Shown here in pieces: positions 34,209 to 46,979 of a stretch of DNA of 64,000 bases. The position numbers and the translations under genes are program-made. The stretch comes from Berberis thunbergii (lineage: Eukaryota; Streptophyta; Magnoliopsida; Ranunculales; Berberidaceae): NCBI GenBank assembly GCA_003290165.1, contig QNQO01006216.1, positions 1 to 64,000 of the forward strand, read 5' to 3'. Below the pieces are notes generated by a model. That model did no database searches. It saw only the letters and a list, made by a program, of their open reading frames with translations, and had not been told where the DNA came from. The number at the start of each line of letters is the position of its first letter. The first letter of the stretch is position 1.

Positions 34209-34887
34209 TGATGATAAACCGAAACATCATCTCTTTTACATTGTACACGTGTCATGATGATCTTAAGGAATAACAGGCCCAAGCGTCAGCCCAACACTGA
34301 TCTGGCCAAAGCGGTTTCAAGCCCGCACAATGCAATTCATCTGACGAACCCAGATTACTACAGCCTTACTAAGCCCACACGTCTCACAGCCATCCCCAAT
34401 ACCCGTAAGACCTATTAAGGCTAGTATCACGGAGATTAGCTTCGGACAGGCAAGTTAGCAGCACCTTGTTTCCAACTAGAAAGCAAATACCAGTGTATAT
34501 GTCGTACATGAAAACTTCCACCTATGGACAACACTCCAATTGGGAACTATCTCCTGTGTATGTAGGAGCACAATTCAAATGGAAAAAATTTATTTTCACA
34601 ACACAATTCCTAATTATAGAAGTATCTCCAAGAAGATATCCTTCCTAAACTACGCCACCGATGGTCTGGTGTAACTAGGACTCCAACAATATAAATTACA
34701 CATGAGGTTGGTAAACAAAGGTACGCTACAAATTTCTTGTTTACAACATTAAGCCTTCCTGGGATCCTTATCTAACTTTAGCACTGAAGTGACATCGGGC
34801 ACCACAACGATGGTCTGTGGCTCACATGAGTTCCTTGTGCAGGTCAATAGGTCAAGGCCAAGCAGAGAGTGAAAATTGACGGCAACA
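34209..34887 (+). repeat. 5' LTR of element C
   Basis: 679 bp, TGATGATAAACC start, ggcaaca end (the usual catca altered). It is followed by the PBS tttgatgccatccgtgaggaa, itself diverged. The two LTRs of C differ at roughly one base in eight over the first 250 bp by eye. Confidence 0.85.
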
Positions 34888-35399
34888 GTTTGATGCCATC
34901 CGTGAGGAATGACAGAGTTCATAGCAAAATACTAACATCATCTCTCTTCAAAGTTCATGAAGATGGTGACCACCAGATCCCACAACAATGGGGAACAGAG
35001 GGACACATCAAACGCTCAAACTAACGCTATACTACCGCTTTCAGCGGTGCCGCCAACAAGGGAAACAAGCTCACAGCCAGCAATAGCAGTGATGGACACC
35101 CATGATGGATTTGTTATCATTTCAAATACAACAGATCGCTAAAGCAGTGGGGATTCTCATTTAGCATAACCCTCTACCCACCGATTAAGAGTGCGAGCAA
35201 CACATACCTCAATCTACAGATGACAACAGAGAGTATGAACAGGAGAGTCAAGCCCTTGCTAGTTCTCATTGGACTAGAGGTGGCGGCGCTGTCAACGCGG
35301 ATCCAACTCACAGGGTAGACAAACTCGCCCCGCAGAACCCCTTCTACCGAGGGGCTCATGACCCAGACGTGTTGTACCACCTCTCTGTTCCCCATTCAT
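34888..35399 (+). pseudogene. Gag of element C, first part
   Basis: Starts at ATG 34957 (MKMVTTRSHNNGEQRDTSNA). Frames break near 35100. The last part before the insertion reads PHDPDVLYHLSVP-like. It stops at cattcat, directly before the CACTA terminus. Confidence 0.75.
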
Positions 35400-35559
35400 C
35401 ACTACAAGAAAAGTGATCATTCATAGCATATGTTTATAGTGTTTTTGTGAAAAGCGCTATAATTGATTGAATTCACCAAAAGGGCCTCGCGCGGGAAATG
35501 AAAAAGAAATGCGCACTCCACAATTGCGTCACAGCAGAGTAGGCGGGAAATAAAAAACA

Positions 35560-36359
35560 GAGACCTCGCTCGATTCCACTTCAACATCTAAGGCTTTCTC
35601 CCTCTCAGTCTCGCTCTCCTCCCTCGCGACTCTCCCTCACCAAAAGCAAAACTCCCTCTGCATCCCTCTCGCTCTTGTTGCCTTCTCTCCCTATCTTTTT
35701 ATCTCCATCTCTCTGTGTATATGTGATAATTTTTCTCTGCTCTCTCCATTTTTGTTGACTTAGTAAAACGAATCGAGAGAGATCTTCATATAAATCTAAA
35801 ATCCCTAATTTTCTCTCCCCCCTTTAGTCTCCATCGCACACAGAGAAGAGAACCACTGTCGACGCCACTCGCATCTGCCATTCCACCGCCTTCGCCTGCT
35901 TCAGGTGAGTTCTTCTCTGTTTGCAAATTTCAAGAAGGGAAAGGATCAGAGGAGGGAGCGGGATGGGGAGGTGGAGAAGTAAGGTTGAGTTGAATCAGAC
36001 TCCGAAGGTGGAGATTGGGACTGCCGATTTGGTGAGTTGGTGAGAGGAAGAGTCATTGGAGGGAGATGACGATGTTGGATTAGAATTCGATTGATGTTTC
36101 AGGATGTTGAGAGTGGTGGTGTTTGGGTTTAGATCTTTGTGATAGGGACTTGTTCTTGAAGATTTTGATGACCAGCTAGCGAGAATCGAATCTCATAGCT
36201 AAAATCTAGAGTTTGCAATTTTTGAGATTGATTTTTTGTATACTAGGGGTTTGTCTCAGGTACCCATTTCTTGTTTGTGTTTGTTTTGATGAGAAAAATG
36301 TCTATTTGTTGTGAACACTTGTCTCATTGTTGTGATGCAAATCTTGCCTCAAATTGCAG
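35560..36359 (+). other. Captured gene 5' region: TC-rich leader and 5'-UTR intron
   Basis: A CT-rich leader (35580-35860, typical of plant 5' UTRs) ends at CTTCAG|GTGAGT near 35904, and an acceptor ATTGCAG ends at 36359. The 456-bp interval reads as a 5'-UTR intron in front of the ATG at 36382. It likely belongs to the same donor gene as the next feature. Confidence 0.5.
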
Positions 36360-36381
36360 CATTTTTGGACAAGTCTCAAGA

Positions 36382-37239
36382 ATGGGGTCTGAAGCAAGCT
36401 TTGGTTCTAAACATCATGAAGTCAAGTGGTATGAATCCATTCCTAAATCATCTAAGTTCATGGGAGTAACCCCAAGACACGAATGCTCTAAGAGGTAAGC
36501 TTTTCTTTGCATTCTGAATTCATACATTATCTCATATTTAGTAGTTTTTAATTTGGTTTATGGGTTCCTTCAATGGATTGGGGTTTTTCCAAAATCGGAT
36601 ATTGGAGTTTGAAAACTTAGATTGGAGAATCAACTACCCATAATGAGAGTCAGTCTTGAATAAGGATATAAGAGTGCATTTTGGTAAAGTGTTCAAGTTA
36701 ATGAGGGTTGATTGTACTTGAAAGATTAGTGGGTCTTCTTGGTTTCACCACTTGATTAAAAAATAGTTTTCTATAGTTTTTGTTTCAAACCCCATCTTTG
36801 CAAGATGTGTATTTTTCCATCCTATTGAAGCTGATTTATGTTCTTTGGCTGATGGCAGTAAATCTTGTAGAAAAGTCAAGGAAGAGAGTTTGGGCATCTC
36901 ACCAGAAGTAGTGTCTCATCTTCACAAGCTGGTAAGACACCCATTTTTCTCTTTCAAGGATTTTCTAATCTGTTCTTCCTCTTCACATTTATTATTATCG
37001 CATCAGTCAAGGTTTGGCACATATTTCATGTAGCCCAAAAGCTTCTAATATCATGCAAATCATAACTGGAACAAGTTTTATAACCTTGGATCCAAAAATT
37101 AATTTTCTTATAACATTATTTTTTATATCTGTATTTGTTTATGTGGTTACACTAGGATACGAGACAAGTAAACGGATGTACTGAACCCATGAAGAAACAA
37201 TCTCCCAAGATTGAGCTGCAAATTTCTTTGAAGCAAGAG
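36382..37239 (+). pseudogene. Captured gene fragment, N-terminal exons, possibly Lzipper-MIP1/DUF547 protein
   Basis: Three exons join in one open frame: 36382-36494 (MGSEASFGSKHHEVKWYESI), 36859-36931 (CRKVKEESLGISPEVVSHLH) and 37156-37239 (NGCTEPMKKQSPKIELQISL then KQE). All boundaries are GT-AG and phases match, with no stop over about 90 codons. The end resembles the start of the leucine-zipper of ternary-complex-factor MIP1-like (DUF547) proteins; this is a weak match from memory. The following exon is missing and sequence of other origin follows. Confidence 0.45.
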
Positions 37240-37884
37240 GTATGGGATTGAACTCCTAAGCCAAAGATCTATAAGTCCTATGAGTTGTTTATTTCGTTTT
37301 TCCTGAAACTGGTGTTGCACCTATCTTTCACTTGACCCTCATTTATGCTAGTAATGACTCTCACAGTGAAAGTGATAAAGCCATATCAGGCTTTAGAATG
37401 AATCCAGTGGATAGAAGCATCAATACAAACAATGGTTGTTTGCTTCATGATAATTGTTGTCCAAATCTTGTTTGTTGTTTAGGATCAATGGTGCTCTTAG
37501 TAGAGGCAATGGGAGTGAAGTGATTTGTGTGTGTGTTTTTTTAATTTGTCATGGTTATAGCTATTGTTTTCTTGTACATGGTCTTGTAGAAGTTCCTATG
37601 TTGCTTGGTTTGGTTCAGTTGATCAAGAGATCAAGTTAAGAAGAAAGATTTTTGAATGGCATTTGAAGACCATGGTTATACATTCATATATGAAAATCCA
37701 TATTGCAGAACTTATCTCAAATATTTAACTGAGACATCCATTTTTTCCCTTTCTAATCGTAGATACAGTTTGGATTTTCTCAAGTATCGGGTTTCCCTCA
37801 GTGTGGCCTTCACTCGTTTGATATTAGCATCATCGACAATTCTATTTTTTGTGGTAGTTTTAACCATTTGTCCAAATTTTACAG

Positions 37885-39020
<1,136 letters not shown>

Positions 39021-39465
39021 ATTTGGACGGCAAGCACAAATGCTCTTATGTCCATTCAGTAACTTATGTGCTAATTTTTGTTTGTATTTCAGAGACGGTG
39101 ATCTTCCTCTCATTGTGGAATGTGCATAGAATGTGAGTTTGCTTTATGGGCGCCTCAAATGAAGGTGGTATGTGCATAGAATTCTAAATAGCAATGTCAA
39201 ACTTTTCTCTAGGAACAACATCTTTCACTCCCTCTTTTACTAAATGGAACTAAACTTTTTGCAGGTGATGTATGTTGGGTCTTCCCAAGCTCGTTCTGTC
39301 ATTAGGGAATATGAATTTTACTTTTCTAAACTGGGCAACCTTTCAGGATGCCTCTGCTGCGCTGGTCTGTTGTTGCAAACTCAAAGGGATCTATTCAGTT
39401 AGTTTGATACATGCATGAATATATGCCATCAAAACTTCAACTTATTTTTTTTTTCTTGCTAACAG
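39021..39465 (+). other. Unassigned part of the Pack-CACTA element
   Basis: Contains two exon-like stretches after good acceptors (ATTTCAG at 39091 and TTTGCAG near 39264). The second reads VMYVGSSQARSVIREYEFYF. I do not recognise either. Confidence 0.3.
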
Positions 39466-40465
39466 AGGACCTTGCTGAAGTTGAAGTACTTCACGGTCTT
39501 GATAAAGTCATTGACGGCGGAGCAGATGTTCTGACTTTAAAAAATCAGAGCATATTAGCTGATGGTGACATCAATGATGGTAATTATCGTTTGCCTGAAA
39601 TTTTCTTTAAGGCAGTGTTTATCACATCTAATTCCTTAAAATCTTACAACGACATTCTGATTGACATAGCTTGATATGCTTGAAAATGTGAAAATTGGAG
39701 AGCAAAAGCAACGAGATGATGCTTACAAGGCTGCGAAGAAAAAAACCGGGATATATGATGACAAGTAAGATTGATCTTATTACTGTTGTATTTTTCTCAT
39801 AGATGTGCTTCATACGACTAAAATATCTGCCATCTGTATTATCTCTTCTCAGGTTCAATGATGAGTCTGGTGCTTAAAGACAATCCTTCCACAGTATGAT
39901 GATCTTGTTGATGATGAGGTTAGCTCCATGCCCTAGCATTGGATCTTTGTAATACCTTGTAATATATAGGCATATTTAGTAGATCATTTTATATTTTATT
40001 ATTTATTTGTTCAGGTCGTGACTTTAGATGAAAGTGGGCGTTTTACTGGCAAAGCAGAGAAGAAGCTAGAAGAGGTAACTCTCTGCTCCTTCCCAGTGTA
40101 ATGGTTGAATATAGGGGAATTTGTTGCGACAAATAATTAATTTCTAAGAGAAAAACTGTTATTGTTTCCAGCTTAGGAAAAGGATATTAGGTGTTTCCAC
40201 GACCAGTGGGTTTGAGGATCTCAATTCATCAGGAAAGGTATCATCATACTACTATACACAAGAGGAAATGGTTCAATTCAAGAAACCCAAGAAGAAAAAT
40301 GCACTCAGAAAGAAAGATAAACTTGATTAGATGCCCTTGAAGCAGAAGCTGTCAGTGCTGGACTGGGTGTTGGGGATCTTGGTTCTAGGAAAGATGGGAA
40401 GAGGCAAATCGCCAAAGAGGAACAAGAGCGATCTGACAAAATAGGGAATGATGCATACCAAAAGC
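39466..40465 (+). pseudogene. Captured DOT2/SART-1 splicing-factor fragment
   Basis: Exons at about 39466-39579 (EVLHGLDKVIDGGADVLTLK, NQSILADGDIND), 39671-39764 (IGEQKQRDDAYKAAKKKTGI), 39853-39918 (FNDESGA then ILPQYDD after a frameshift), 40015-40074 (TLDESGRFTGKAEKKLEE) and 40172-40465 (LRKRILGVSTTSGFEDLNSS, DALEAEAVSAGLGVGDLGSR). These match the C-terminal half of SART-1/DOT2, a U4/U6.U5 tri-snRNP component. Introns are retained. Lesions include a stop after KKDKLD at about 40330, a frameshift near 39877 and a weakened acceptor near 39669. A 70-bp spaced repeat (tcgctcctatggctggtt at 40467 and 40536) marks the end. Confidence 0.85.
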
Positions 40466-40827
40466 TTCGCTCCTATGGCTGGTTCAGATTAAATGTGAGT
40501 ATTTTTTAATTTGATATTCTATTTGAAATAATAGCTTCGCTCCTATGGCTGGTTCCCTGGTTCAGTCAAATATAAGGACTAATCTTAATCCTGAATATTG
40601 GAGCCTCAATTGATTAGTGCTCCTCAACTAGGCCTTCTAGCTCATCAGATCTATTATATTCCAACCTAATTCAAATGTGATCCATTGATAGCCTTCGTCC
40701 AGAGATTTTATAAGATAAGGACGAGTAGTATATATACTTATACATAAATACAAGATTGAAGTCATACATGCCATTGAGTTGAAAAGATGTTTAGTTAAGC
40801 CATTGTCTCACTTTTGTAATTGTACAG

Positions 40828-41040
40828 AGGGAGAGGCATTTGGCGGTGTGCATACGATCCAAGATCGTCACTTCTTATCACTGCTGGGTTTGACTCTGCA
40901 GTGAAGGTGCATCTGTTGGATACTTCATTATCTATGGATTCAACTGATTAGAATGAAGTCCGAAAAGGGATCAACAGCAGGACACAGATTTTTGCTATTT
41001 CTGTCCCGAATTTGTCAGATAAGGTTGGACTCATGGACAG
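40828..41040 (+). pseudogene. Captured WD40-protein exon (WDR6-like)
   Basis: After acceptor TGTACAG the frame reads IWRCAYDPRSSLLITAGFDS with AVKVHLLDTSLS, a WD-repeat strand pattern, then after an in-frame stop (near 40948) RTQIFAISVPNLSDKVGLMD and donor GTATTG at 41041. This resembles plant homologues of the tRNA-methylation regulator WDR6. The assignment to WDR6 rather than another WD40 protein is tentative. Confidence 0.55.
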
Positions 41041-41711
41041 GTATTGCCATTGACCCTTCAAGACTTTTTGTGATACCTACTGGTTTCTTGTGGTTCATTA
41101 ATGTTGTTTTCATTCTGAATAATAACTGGGTGGAACTTAAAGAAGGCGTATCCATAAGAGACGTGGCATTCTTGGAGTGGATGTTGAAACATTTGATATC
41201 CAGTATAGTATCACATTTTTTGATTTATAAAGCAAAGATCTCCAAGATGGAGCAGAAAATGATTATTGAGACCTTTCATGTGTCACATGTTGTATGGCCT
41301 CTTGGTTTATCCACTGGAAGTTAAATTTTCAATAGTGGCAATGTGTAATCCAATATGTATCATAGTTAAGCATGCATACTAATTTAACATTATGAGAATA
41401 TTTGATGAGTGTGATTATTTCAGGTCTTGTATATTTATTAATTATTACTTGACTGTGCAAGATGTCCTTCCCTTAAATTATCTAGAATTGAAAGTAGGAG
41501 TTTTTGCGTGTTATTTGACTAAGGAGTTTTTGTTTTTCAATGTTTGATAATATCTTAATCCCTCAAGAAAACTTGTATTGGTGAGTTTTTTAGTCACCTG
41601 TGTCTATTATCCATTTATTGCTTCTGTTTATTTCAGTCAGCATGAGTTAGACTTGGTTTTTTACTTTCTCTGTTATGTCACTAATATGATGTACATTTGT
41701 TGGATTAATAG
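41041..41711 (+). other. Unassigned part of the Pack-CACTA element
   Basis: Intron-like AT-rich sequence with one short open stretch (41150-41320) that I do not recognise. Confidence 0.3.
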
Positions 41712-41817
41712 GAGTAAAAATTTGAGAACTCGAGTCATTGGATGCCCAAAGACCATTGATGGTAACCTGAAATGCAAGGAGGTTCCAACAAGTTTTAGAT
41801 TTGATACAGCATGCAAG
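41712..41817 (+). pseudogene. Captured PPi-dependent phosphofructokinase (PFP beta) exon
   Basis: One exon with AG acceptor at 41711 and GTGATC donor after 41817. It reads LRTRVIGCPKTIDGNLKCKE and VPTSFRFDTACK. Intact PFP beta has IDGDLK and SFGFDTACK, so the catalytic-loop aspartate (D to N) and a glycine (G to R) are changed. PFP converts fructose 6-phosphate using pyrophosphate in the cytosol. Confidence 0.8.
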
Positions 41818-42332
41818 GTGATCATCTTATTGACTCGAATCTTGTTTGTTCAGTTTTTATTATTTGATGATTTGTCTGTTTTCAGTTTTTATTGTTTATA
41901 GTTTGTTCAGTTTTTATTAGCTGTTGACAGTTACTGGCTCTTTAACTTTAGTCTGATATATTCCTGAATGACATTATTCTTAATGTTTAGTTAGCTGTTT
42001 TAGAAGGCAATTTGTAATACATTTGTTAAAATAATGACAACTTTGGCAATTTTCTTTTACACTGTATTAGGATAGGATTAAAAGCTTTATCATATTCCTC
42101 AACTTCTTTCGTGTCTGGTTAGTGGATGAATCAATTCCATTCTTCTCAGATTAAGAAAAGGGAACAGCTTAAAGTTCTTTTGGATTGTCATAGAAGAATA
42201 TATGTTGTGGTTAGTATGTTCTATAAAGGACTGTAATGAATGATACAACTTGGACACTTAGTATGTTGGGTTTCATATAGAATTTTCATTCCGTTATATG
42301 CCTAAAAGACTAATTTGTTTGCCTATATACAG

Positions 42333-42892
42333 GATGAGTTTGCTATTAGGTCCTCCAGGCTCTGGGAAGACCTCCTTACTGCTAGCTTTGGCAGGGAAGC
42401 TTGATTCAAAGCTAGAGGTATATATGGAGACCTTCTCGTCGCCTTTTCTGAGTTTCGTCATTGAAAGCCTACTCAATACTAGCTATTAATTTCATCTTCA
42501 TATATGATGGTATTAATTTGATTTCTCTAATAACTATAGGTTTCTGGAAAAATTACCTATAATGGGCATGAAATGCATGAATTTGTTCCGAGGAAAACTT
42601 CTGCTTATATTAGTCAGAATGATCTTGACATTGGAGAAATGACAGTGAGGGAAACCTTGGATTTCTCCGCTAGATGTCAAGGTGTCGGGACTCAATATGG
42701 CAAGTCAAGAAAATTTTCAATTGATGCACATGGCTAAGATTCAAAAAGTTTATGATTTCATCCAAATGCACTAGAACACCGATATAATCGTGGTACTGAA
42801 AGTATGTGTTAGTTTTAGGCCAGAACATAAAAAAATTTCAAATTTTGATCATTTGCAGAGATGTTGAAGGAGCTGTCAAGAAGAGAGGTTGC
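42333..42892 (+). pseudogene. Captured ABCG/PDR transporter fragment with Walker A
   Basis: Exon 42333-42417 reads [20 protein letters not shown] and AGKLDSKLE, with an intact Walker A motif. Exon 42540-42699 reads [40 protein letters not shown] and [12 protein letters not shown]. Exon from 42859 begins EMLKELSRRE, then degenerates. Intron 1 is GT-AG; intron 2 has a GC donor (G|GCAAGT). This is the first nucleotide-binding domain of a pleiotropic drug resistance type ABC transporter. The Q-loop glutamine (ISQND) is present. Confidence 0.88.
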
Positions 42893-43729
42893 TTGCTGCT
42901 GCTGGTGCTGTCGTTGCTATCATTGCTTGCTGCTGAGTGTAAGATAACGCTTTTAAATGCCGTTTGATTTTTGTCAAATGCATACATTTCTGATATTAGA
43001 CAAAAAATGAATGAAGCATGCCTACTCTCACTGGCAGTCTTGGTTATCTTGTGTTTTTCTTTCATAATCTTTTAGTTGTTAAGTTTATATCTCAAGTGTC
43101 AAAGCATTATTCATCCCTGGAGAAGGAAACTATAGTTATGTAATGCACTTACTAGGTGTTGTTGCCAGTGATTTCACTCTTGATCAAATCTGTAGGCCGT
43201 GTACATGTCTGCTAGTGCTTAGCAGTTAGCACTAAATGAAAAACATTAGACAGTATCTACTAACTTAAAGAGGCATTATCTTACTCAAATTGTTTGTACT
43301 TTTGTCTGGCACTTTTTTCTTTGGAAAAGAAAATCCATCTTTAGGTCATTTGCTAACTTTTTAGTTGAGGTAAACGTAGTAATCAATGTTTGGGACTTCT
43401 AGTGTTCACTGTTATGTTGCCTCACTATAATGACAAATCAACTTGTGCTATTTGCAACCATTGTTGTTGCTTCCTTTATAAGTGTTGCAATTTTTTGAGA
43501 AATCTGTGGTATCCATTGTCCTTGTTCTGTTGTTTTGGCATAACATTGTTATTACTTCCTTTTCAAGTATTGCAACTTTTAAGAAATCTCATGGATCTGT
43601 GCCTTGATTCATAAACATACCATACCATCAGCTAGGAGAAGCACCCAGCTCTTCCAAGTGTCAATATTGAATGAATGTCATCATTCAGTGGCTTCATTGG
43701 TCAGTTTTTGATGATCTTTTACCCTGTAG
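42893..43729 (+). other. Unassigned part of the Pack-CACTA element
   Basis: AT-rich, intron-like. Contains two similar phrases (cattgttgttgcttccttt near 43459 and cattgttattacttccttt near 43544), a local duplication of about 90 bp. No coding sequence recognised. Confidence 0.35.
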
Positions 43730-44090
43730 GTTGCATGCAAGAATGCTCCCGAGAGTGGTGAAGCTAAAAGAGCAGTTGATTTGCTGTATGATACAGCTTT
43801 GATCTCCAGTGGATACTCAGTAAGGACTCCCTCGGAAACTTGTTTCTGAACCAAACCTGTTTGATAATTACTTAACTCTATCTTGATAATATTTGCAGCC
43901 TGATAGTCCAGCTGATTTGGGTAACAAGATATATGAAATGATGGCAATTGCCCTTGGCGGGAGATGGGGAAGATCAGAAGAGTCTGATGCCACTGAAGAA
44001 TCCGAAGCTGCTTCAACTGCCGAAGCCTCTGAAACAGAAGTCGTTGAGCCTTCAGAAGTGAGGGCAGAAAATGATCCTTGGAGTGATTGA
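43730..44090 (+). pseudogene. Captured C-terminus of plastid HSP90 (HSP90.5/CR88-like)
   Basis: Exon 43730-43819 reads VACKNAPESGEAKRAVDLLY and DTALISSGYS. A GT-AG intron (43820-43898) follows. Exon 43899-44090 reads PDSPADLGNKIYEMMAIALG, GRWGRSEES and ends VRAENDPWSD with a stop. This is the C-terminal dimerisation tail of a plant chloroplast-type HSP90 chaperone. Both exons are open and splice sites intact. The natural stop and a likely 3' UTR (44091 to about 44330) are included, so this fragment could end a chimeric transcript. Confidence 0.85.
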
Positions 44091-44449
44091 TAATTTTGAT
44101 AGGTCCAAGTGTCATAAACAGAATTTTGAACTCCCAGACCTTAGAAGCAAAAAAGCCATTTTGTTAGAGAAGCGGGTGGTGTTATTGGCATGATTCTCAT
44201 TGATCCAATGGGCAAAACCATCGCTTAATTTTCAGTTTGTTATCCCAAGTACCATAATTGTAATACATTATTTTTATTATTTGATAGATTTTGTGACTCG
44301 ATGTAATACCGTTTATTAATTAATTACATTACTTTGCCTCCATTCATGGAAATGTTTAACTTTGGCACATTTAAATTTTTATTTTCTAGACATAAAACTT
44401 ATGAGATGTGTAATAAAAAGTCATTTGATAGTAATAAAAAAAAAAAAAA

Positions 44450-44793
44450 TTGCTATGTATACTTACCATAGCGTTTTTAAAACGCTATGGTAGAGTCTAC
44501 CATAGCGGTTTTAGAGTCTGCTATAGCGTTTTTAAAACGCTATGGAAGAGGCTACCATAGCGGTTTACCATAGCGATTTTAGAGTCTACTATAGCGTTTT
44601 TAAAACGCTATGGAAGAGGCTACCATAGCGGTTTTAAAACGCTATAAAAGCCAAACTTACCATAGCGTTTTAAAACCGCTATAATATCCCCTGGGTCTAT
44701 TATAGCGCCGGCTGTCATAGCGGTTACTAAACCGCTATGGTAGCCTACCATAGCGGTTTTTAAACGCTATTAATCACAATTTTTCTTATAGTG
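44450..44793 (+). repeat. 3' subterminal repeat region of the Pack-CACTA element
   Basis: More than a dozen copies of ccatagcggttt / ccatagcgttttt in both orientations, many as palindromes such as atagcgtttttaaaacgcta. Subterminal repeats are where CACTA transposase binds in studied elements. The 5' end has only a few related motifs (tatagtgtttttg, aagcgctata at 35440-35465), so the two ends are very asymmetric. Confidence 0.85.
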
Positions 44794-45475
44794 CATGGAC
44801 CACATCATGAATGAGGCTCTGCCAATGAAGTTCAGCCCTTCGAAGCTTGAGTTTTATGATGGGACCGGTGATCCATTCGATCACTTGCATCATTATCAAC
44901 ATGTAATGGCACTCAAATGAGGTTGCAAGTCGGTGATGTGTAGGACGTTCCCTATCAGCCTAAATAAGTTAGTGCTGGCGTGTTTCTACAGCTTATCGCC
45001 AAACTCAATCGACTCATTCAAGACATTGGCCAAATAATTCCTGACACATTCGGAAGCCAGCGGATCAGGAAAGGGTTGCACTATATACTCTCCCTGAGGC
45101 AGAAGTCAAACAAAAAGCTAAGGGAATACGTTACACGCTTCAATGACAAGCTGACGTTCATTGACAGTTGCAGCGACGATACCGTCATTATGGCTTTTAC
45201 TATGGGTCTAAGAGAGGGAAAGTTTTACGACTTCCTCACCTTGGAACCCATGGATATGGCAGAACTTTTGAAGGGCGCCCAGAGGTACATCACTTTGGAG
45301 AAAATGAGAACAAAAAAGGATACTGAAGTAGATAATAAACCCTCTGTTTCTAGAGACATAAAAGAGGGAAAGAGGTGAGAAGACGAATATAGAAACAAAC
45401 AAAAGCGCAACGATAGCAAGTCAGACTCTAGCCACGCCATGCCAGAAAAATCTTCCACTATGTCGGATCTAGAAC
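44794..45475 (+). pseudogene. Gag of element C, second part
   Basis: Continues from 35399 after the transposon: KFSPSKLEFYDGTGDPFDHL-like, stop near 44920, then in frame 44980-45378 REYVTRFNDKLTFIDSCSDD, EPMDMAELLKGAQRYITLEK. This is the Tat gag core and its end. The frame ends at 45378; a basic stretch follows. Confidence 0.8.
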
Positions 45476-45479
45476 CATG

Positions 45480-46260
45480 ACCCCCCTCAACTTCAGCCTG
45501 TCGGACGTCCTTAATTCCATGAAAAAATGGGAAGATCTAAAATAGCCCCCAAAGCAGCAAAGACCCCTATAAATGCGACAACAACAAGTATTGTTCATAC
45601 CACAATGAGGGTGTGCACGACACCAACGACTGCAAGAGTCTATGGTATGAGATCGATCACTTGATTCACAAGGACACGCTGAAGGAGTTCCTAAGTTTGA
45701 AGAAAAGGCAGGATCAAACCAGTGAAAGGGGAGACGCAGTCAAAGAAATCAAGAAGAAGACTCCAGGCATAATATATGTCCTTCACGGAATCAGATCATA
45801 AGAAGAACAATCAAACAAGTCCCACTAGCGGACATTCCTTGAGATGCGGACACAGCCCACCATGAGGACAGATGCATGTATTAGTCGCGAGTGCAGAGCC
45901 TCATCCCAACTTTGACCTTCACTGATAAGGACCTTGGAGGCGTCTGCGCACTGCACAATGACGCTCTTGTCATTTCAGTCTCTATTGCAAGGTGGGAAGT
46001 GAAGAGAGTCCTAGTGGACAGGAAGCTATCTCAACATCCTATTCTACAATGCATTCCGTAATATGGACCTCAAGGAAGAGAACCTAACTCCTTCTGACTA
46101 CCTGTTGATTGGGTTCAGCGGAGAAAAATGCTTCTCAATCGGGAATATAAGGCTAGCAGTGGTGACAGGAGAGCCACAAGTAAGGAAGGTCTTGTTCCTG
46201 GACTTTATGGTGTTAGATGCACCGTCTAGCTACAACCTCATCTTGGGGAGACCCTAGCTT
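45480..46260 (+). pseudogene. Nucleocapsid-like and protease region of element C
   Basis: Reads PLNFSLSDVLNSMKKWEDLK, then a degenerate HNEGVHDTNDCKSLWYEIDH knuckle (45600-45660), GIIYVLHGIRS, and the protease at 45930-46260. The active site is frameshifted: after VLVD two bases are missing near 46020, followed by GSYLNILFYNAF in another frame (codes for the lost T). The C-terminal block VLFLDFMVLDAPSSYNLILG is clean. Confidence 0.75.
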
Positions 46261-46979
46261 CACCAAATGGAGGCAGTAGTCTCCACCCTTCATCAATGCG
46301 TCAAGTATACCGCCAACTACTTGGAAAGAACAATTTACGGGGACCAACCAACGGCATAGGCCTGCCACTATGTTGCGTTGAAGCAGATAGAATGTTCTCA
46401 GATTCAATTGAAGCCCGCCAGACAAGTTGAATAGAAGCCAGACTAAAAAACTATGGAGAAGTCGTTCCACATAGATGGAGACAAAGACCCAACAACAGTG
46501 GCTCAACTTAGCAACGGAGGACAGTCCAAAATTATATGAGCAATCCGCCTTCTAGCCTGACAGGACGTCAGGGCACCGGAGAGGTCATTGCAAATGGGAG
46601 CATAGCCCCACAACTGCTAGTGGGCATGGAAGAGCCCTTTCAAGCCAGGTTTACTCTTCAATAACCTCAACGACATTGACAAAACTTGACAATTCGCCAA
46701 AAGTACTTACGATCCATGCAAATTTACTTCAAGGCCGGATCAACCTCTTTCCGCCGACAATCAATCTATCCAATTGTTTAGCTTTCTTTCAGTAGTCATT
46801 TGAGAATTTTAACTCTTAGGAATGTATGTGATTTGCACTCGTTTAAGAAATAAAATAGATTTACGCAAACACGTTCTATTGATTACTGGAAAGATATAAC
46901 AATGATTGCCCAGATGGCAGGTACAAAAGGTTACATACTACAAGCATCCGAATCCGATGCAATTTACAGTAAATATGCG
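46261..46979 (+). other. Degenerate sequence after protease, element C
   Basis: Starts with short remnants of a post-protease region. No RT block (DYTDLN, YxDD) is seen in any frame, and by 46800 the sequence resembles the 3' non-coding part (a tttaagaaataaaatagat stretch). The pol core is therefore absent. Confidence 0.55.

Larger units (their letters stand above)
32922..35399 (+). repeat. Copy 2 of the tandem duplication
   Basis: Second copy of the 29622-32921 unit, without the MITE, with a longer AAT tract, and interrupted by the Pack-CACTA element within gag. Its gag resumes at 44794. Confidence 0.8.

Noticed and set aside
34079..34282. Poly-leucine ORF
   Set aside because: Produced by the AAT microsatellite.
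42838..43065. Minus-strand ORF of 75 codons
   Set aside because: It overlaps the third ABCG exon and intron-like sequence; no recognisable protein.
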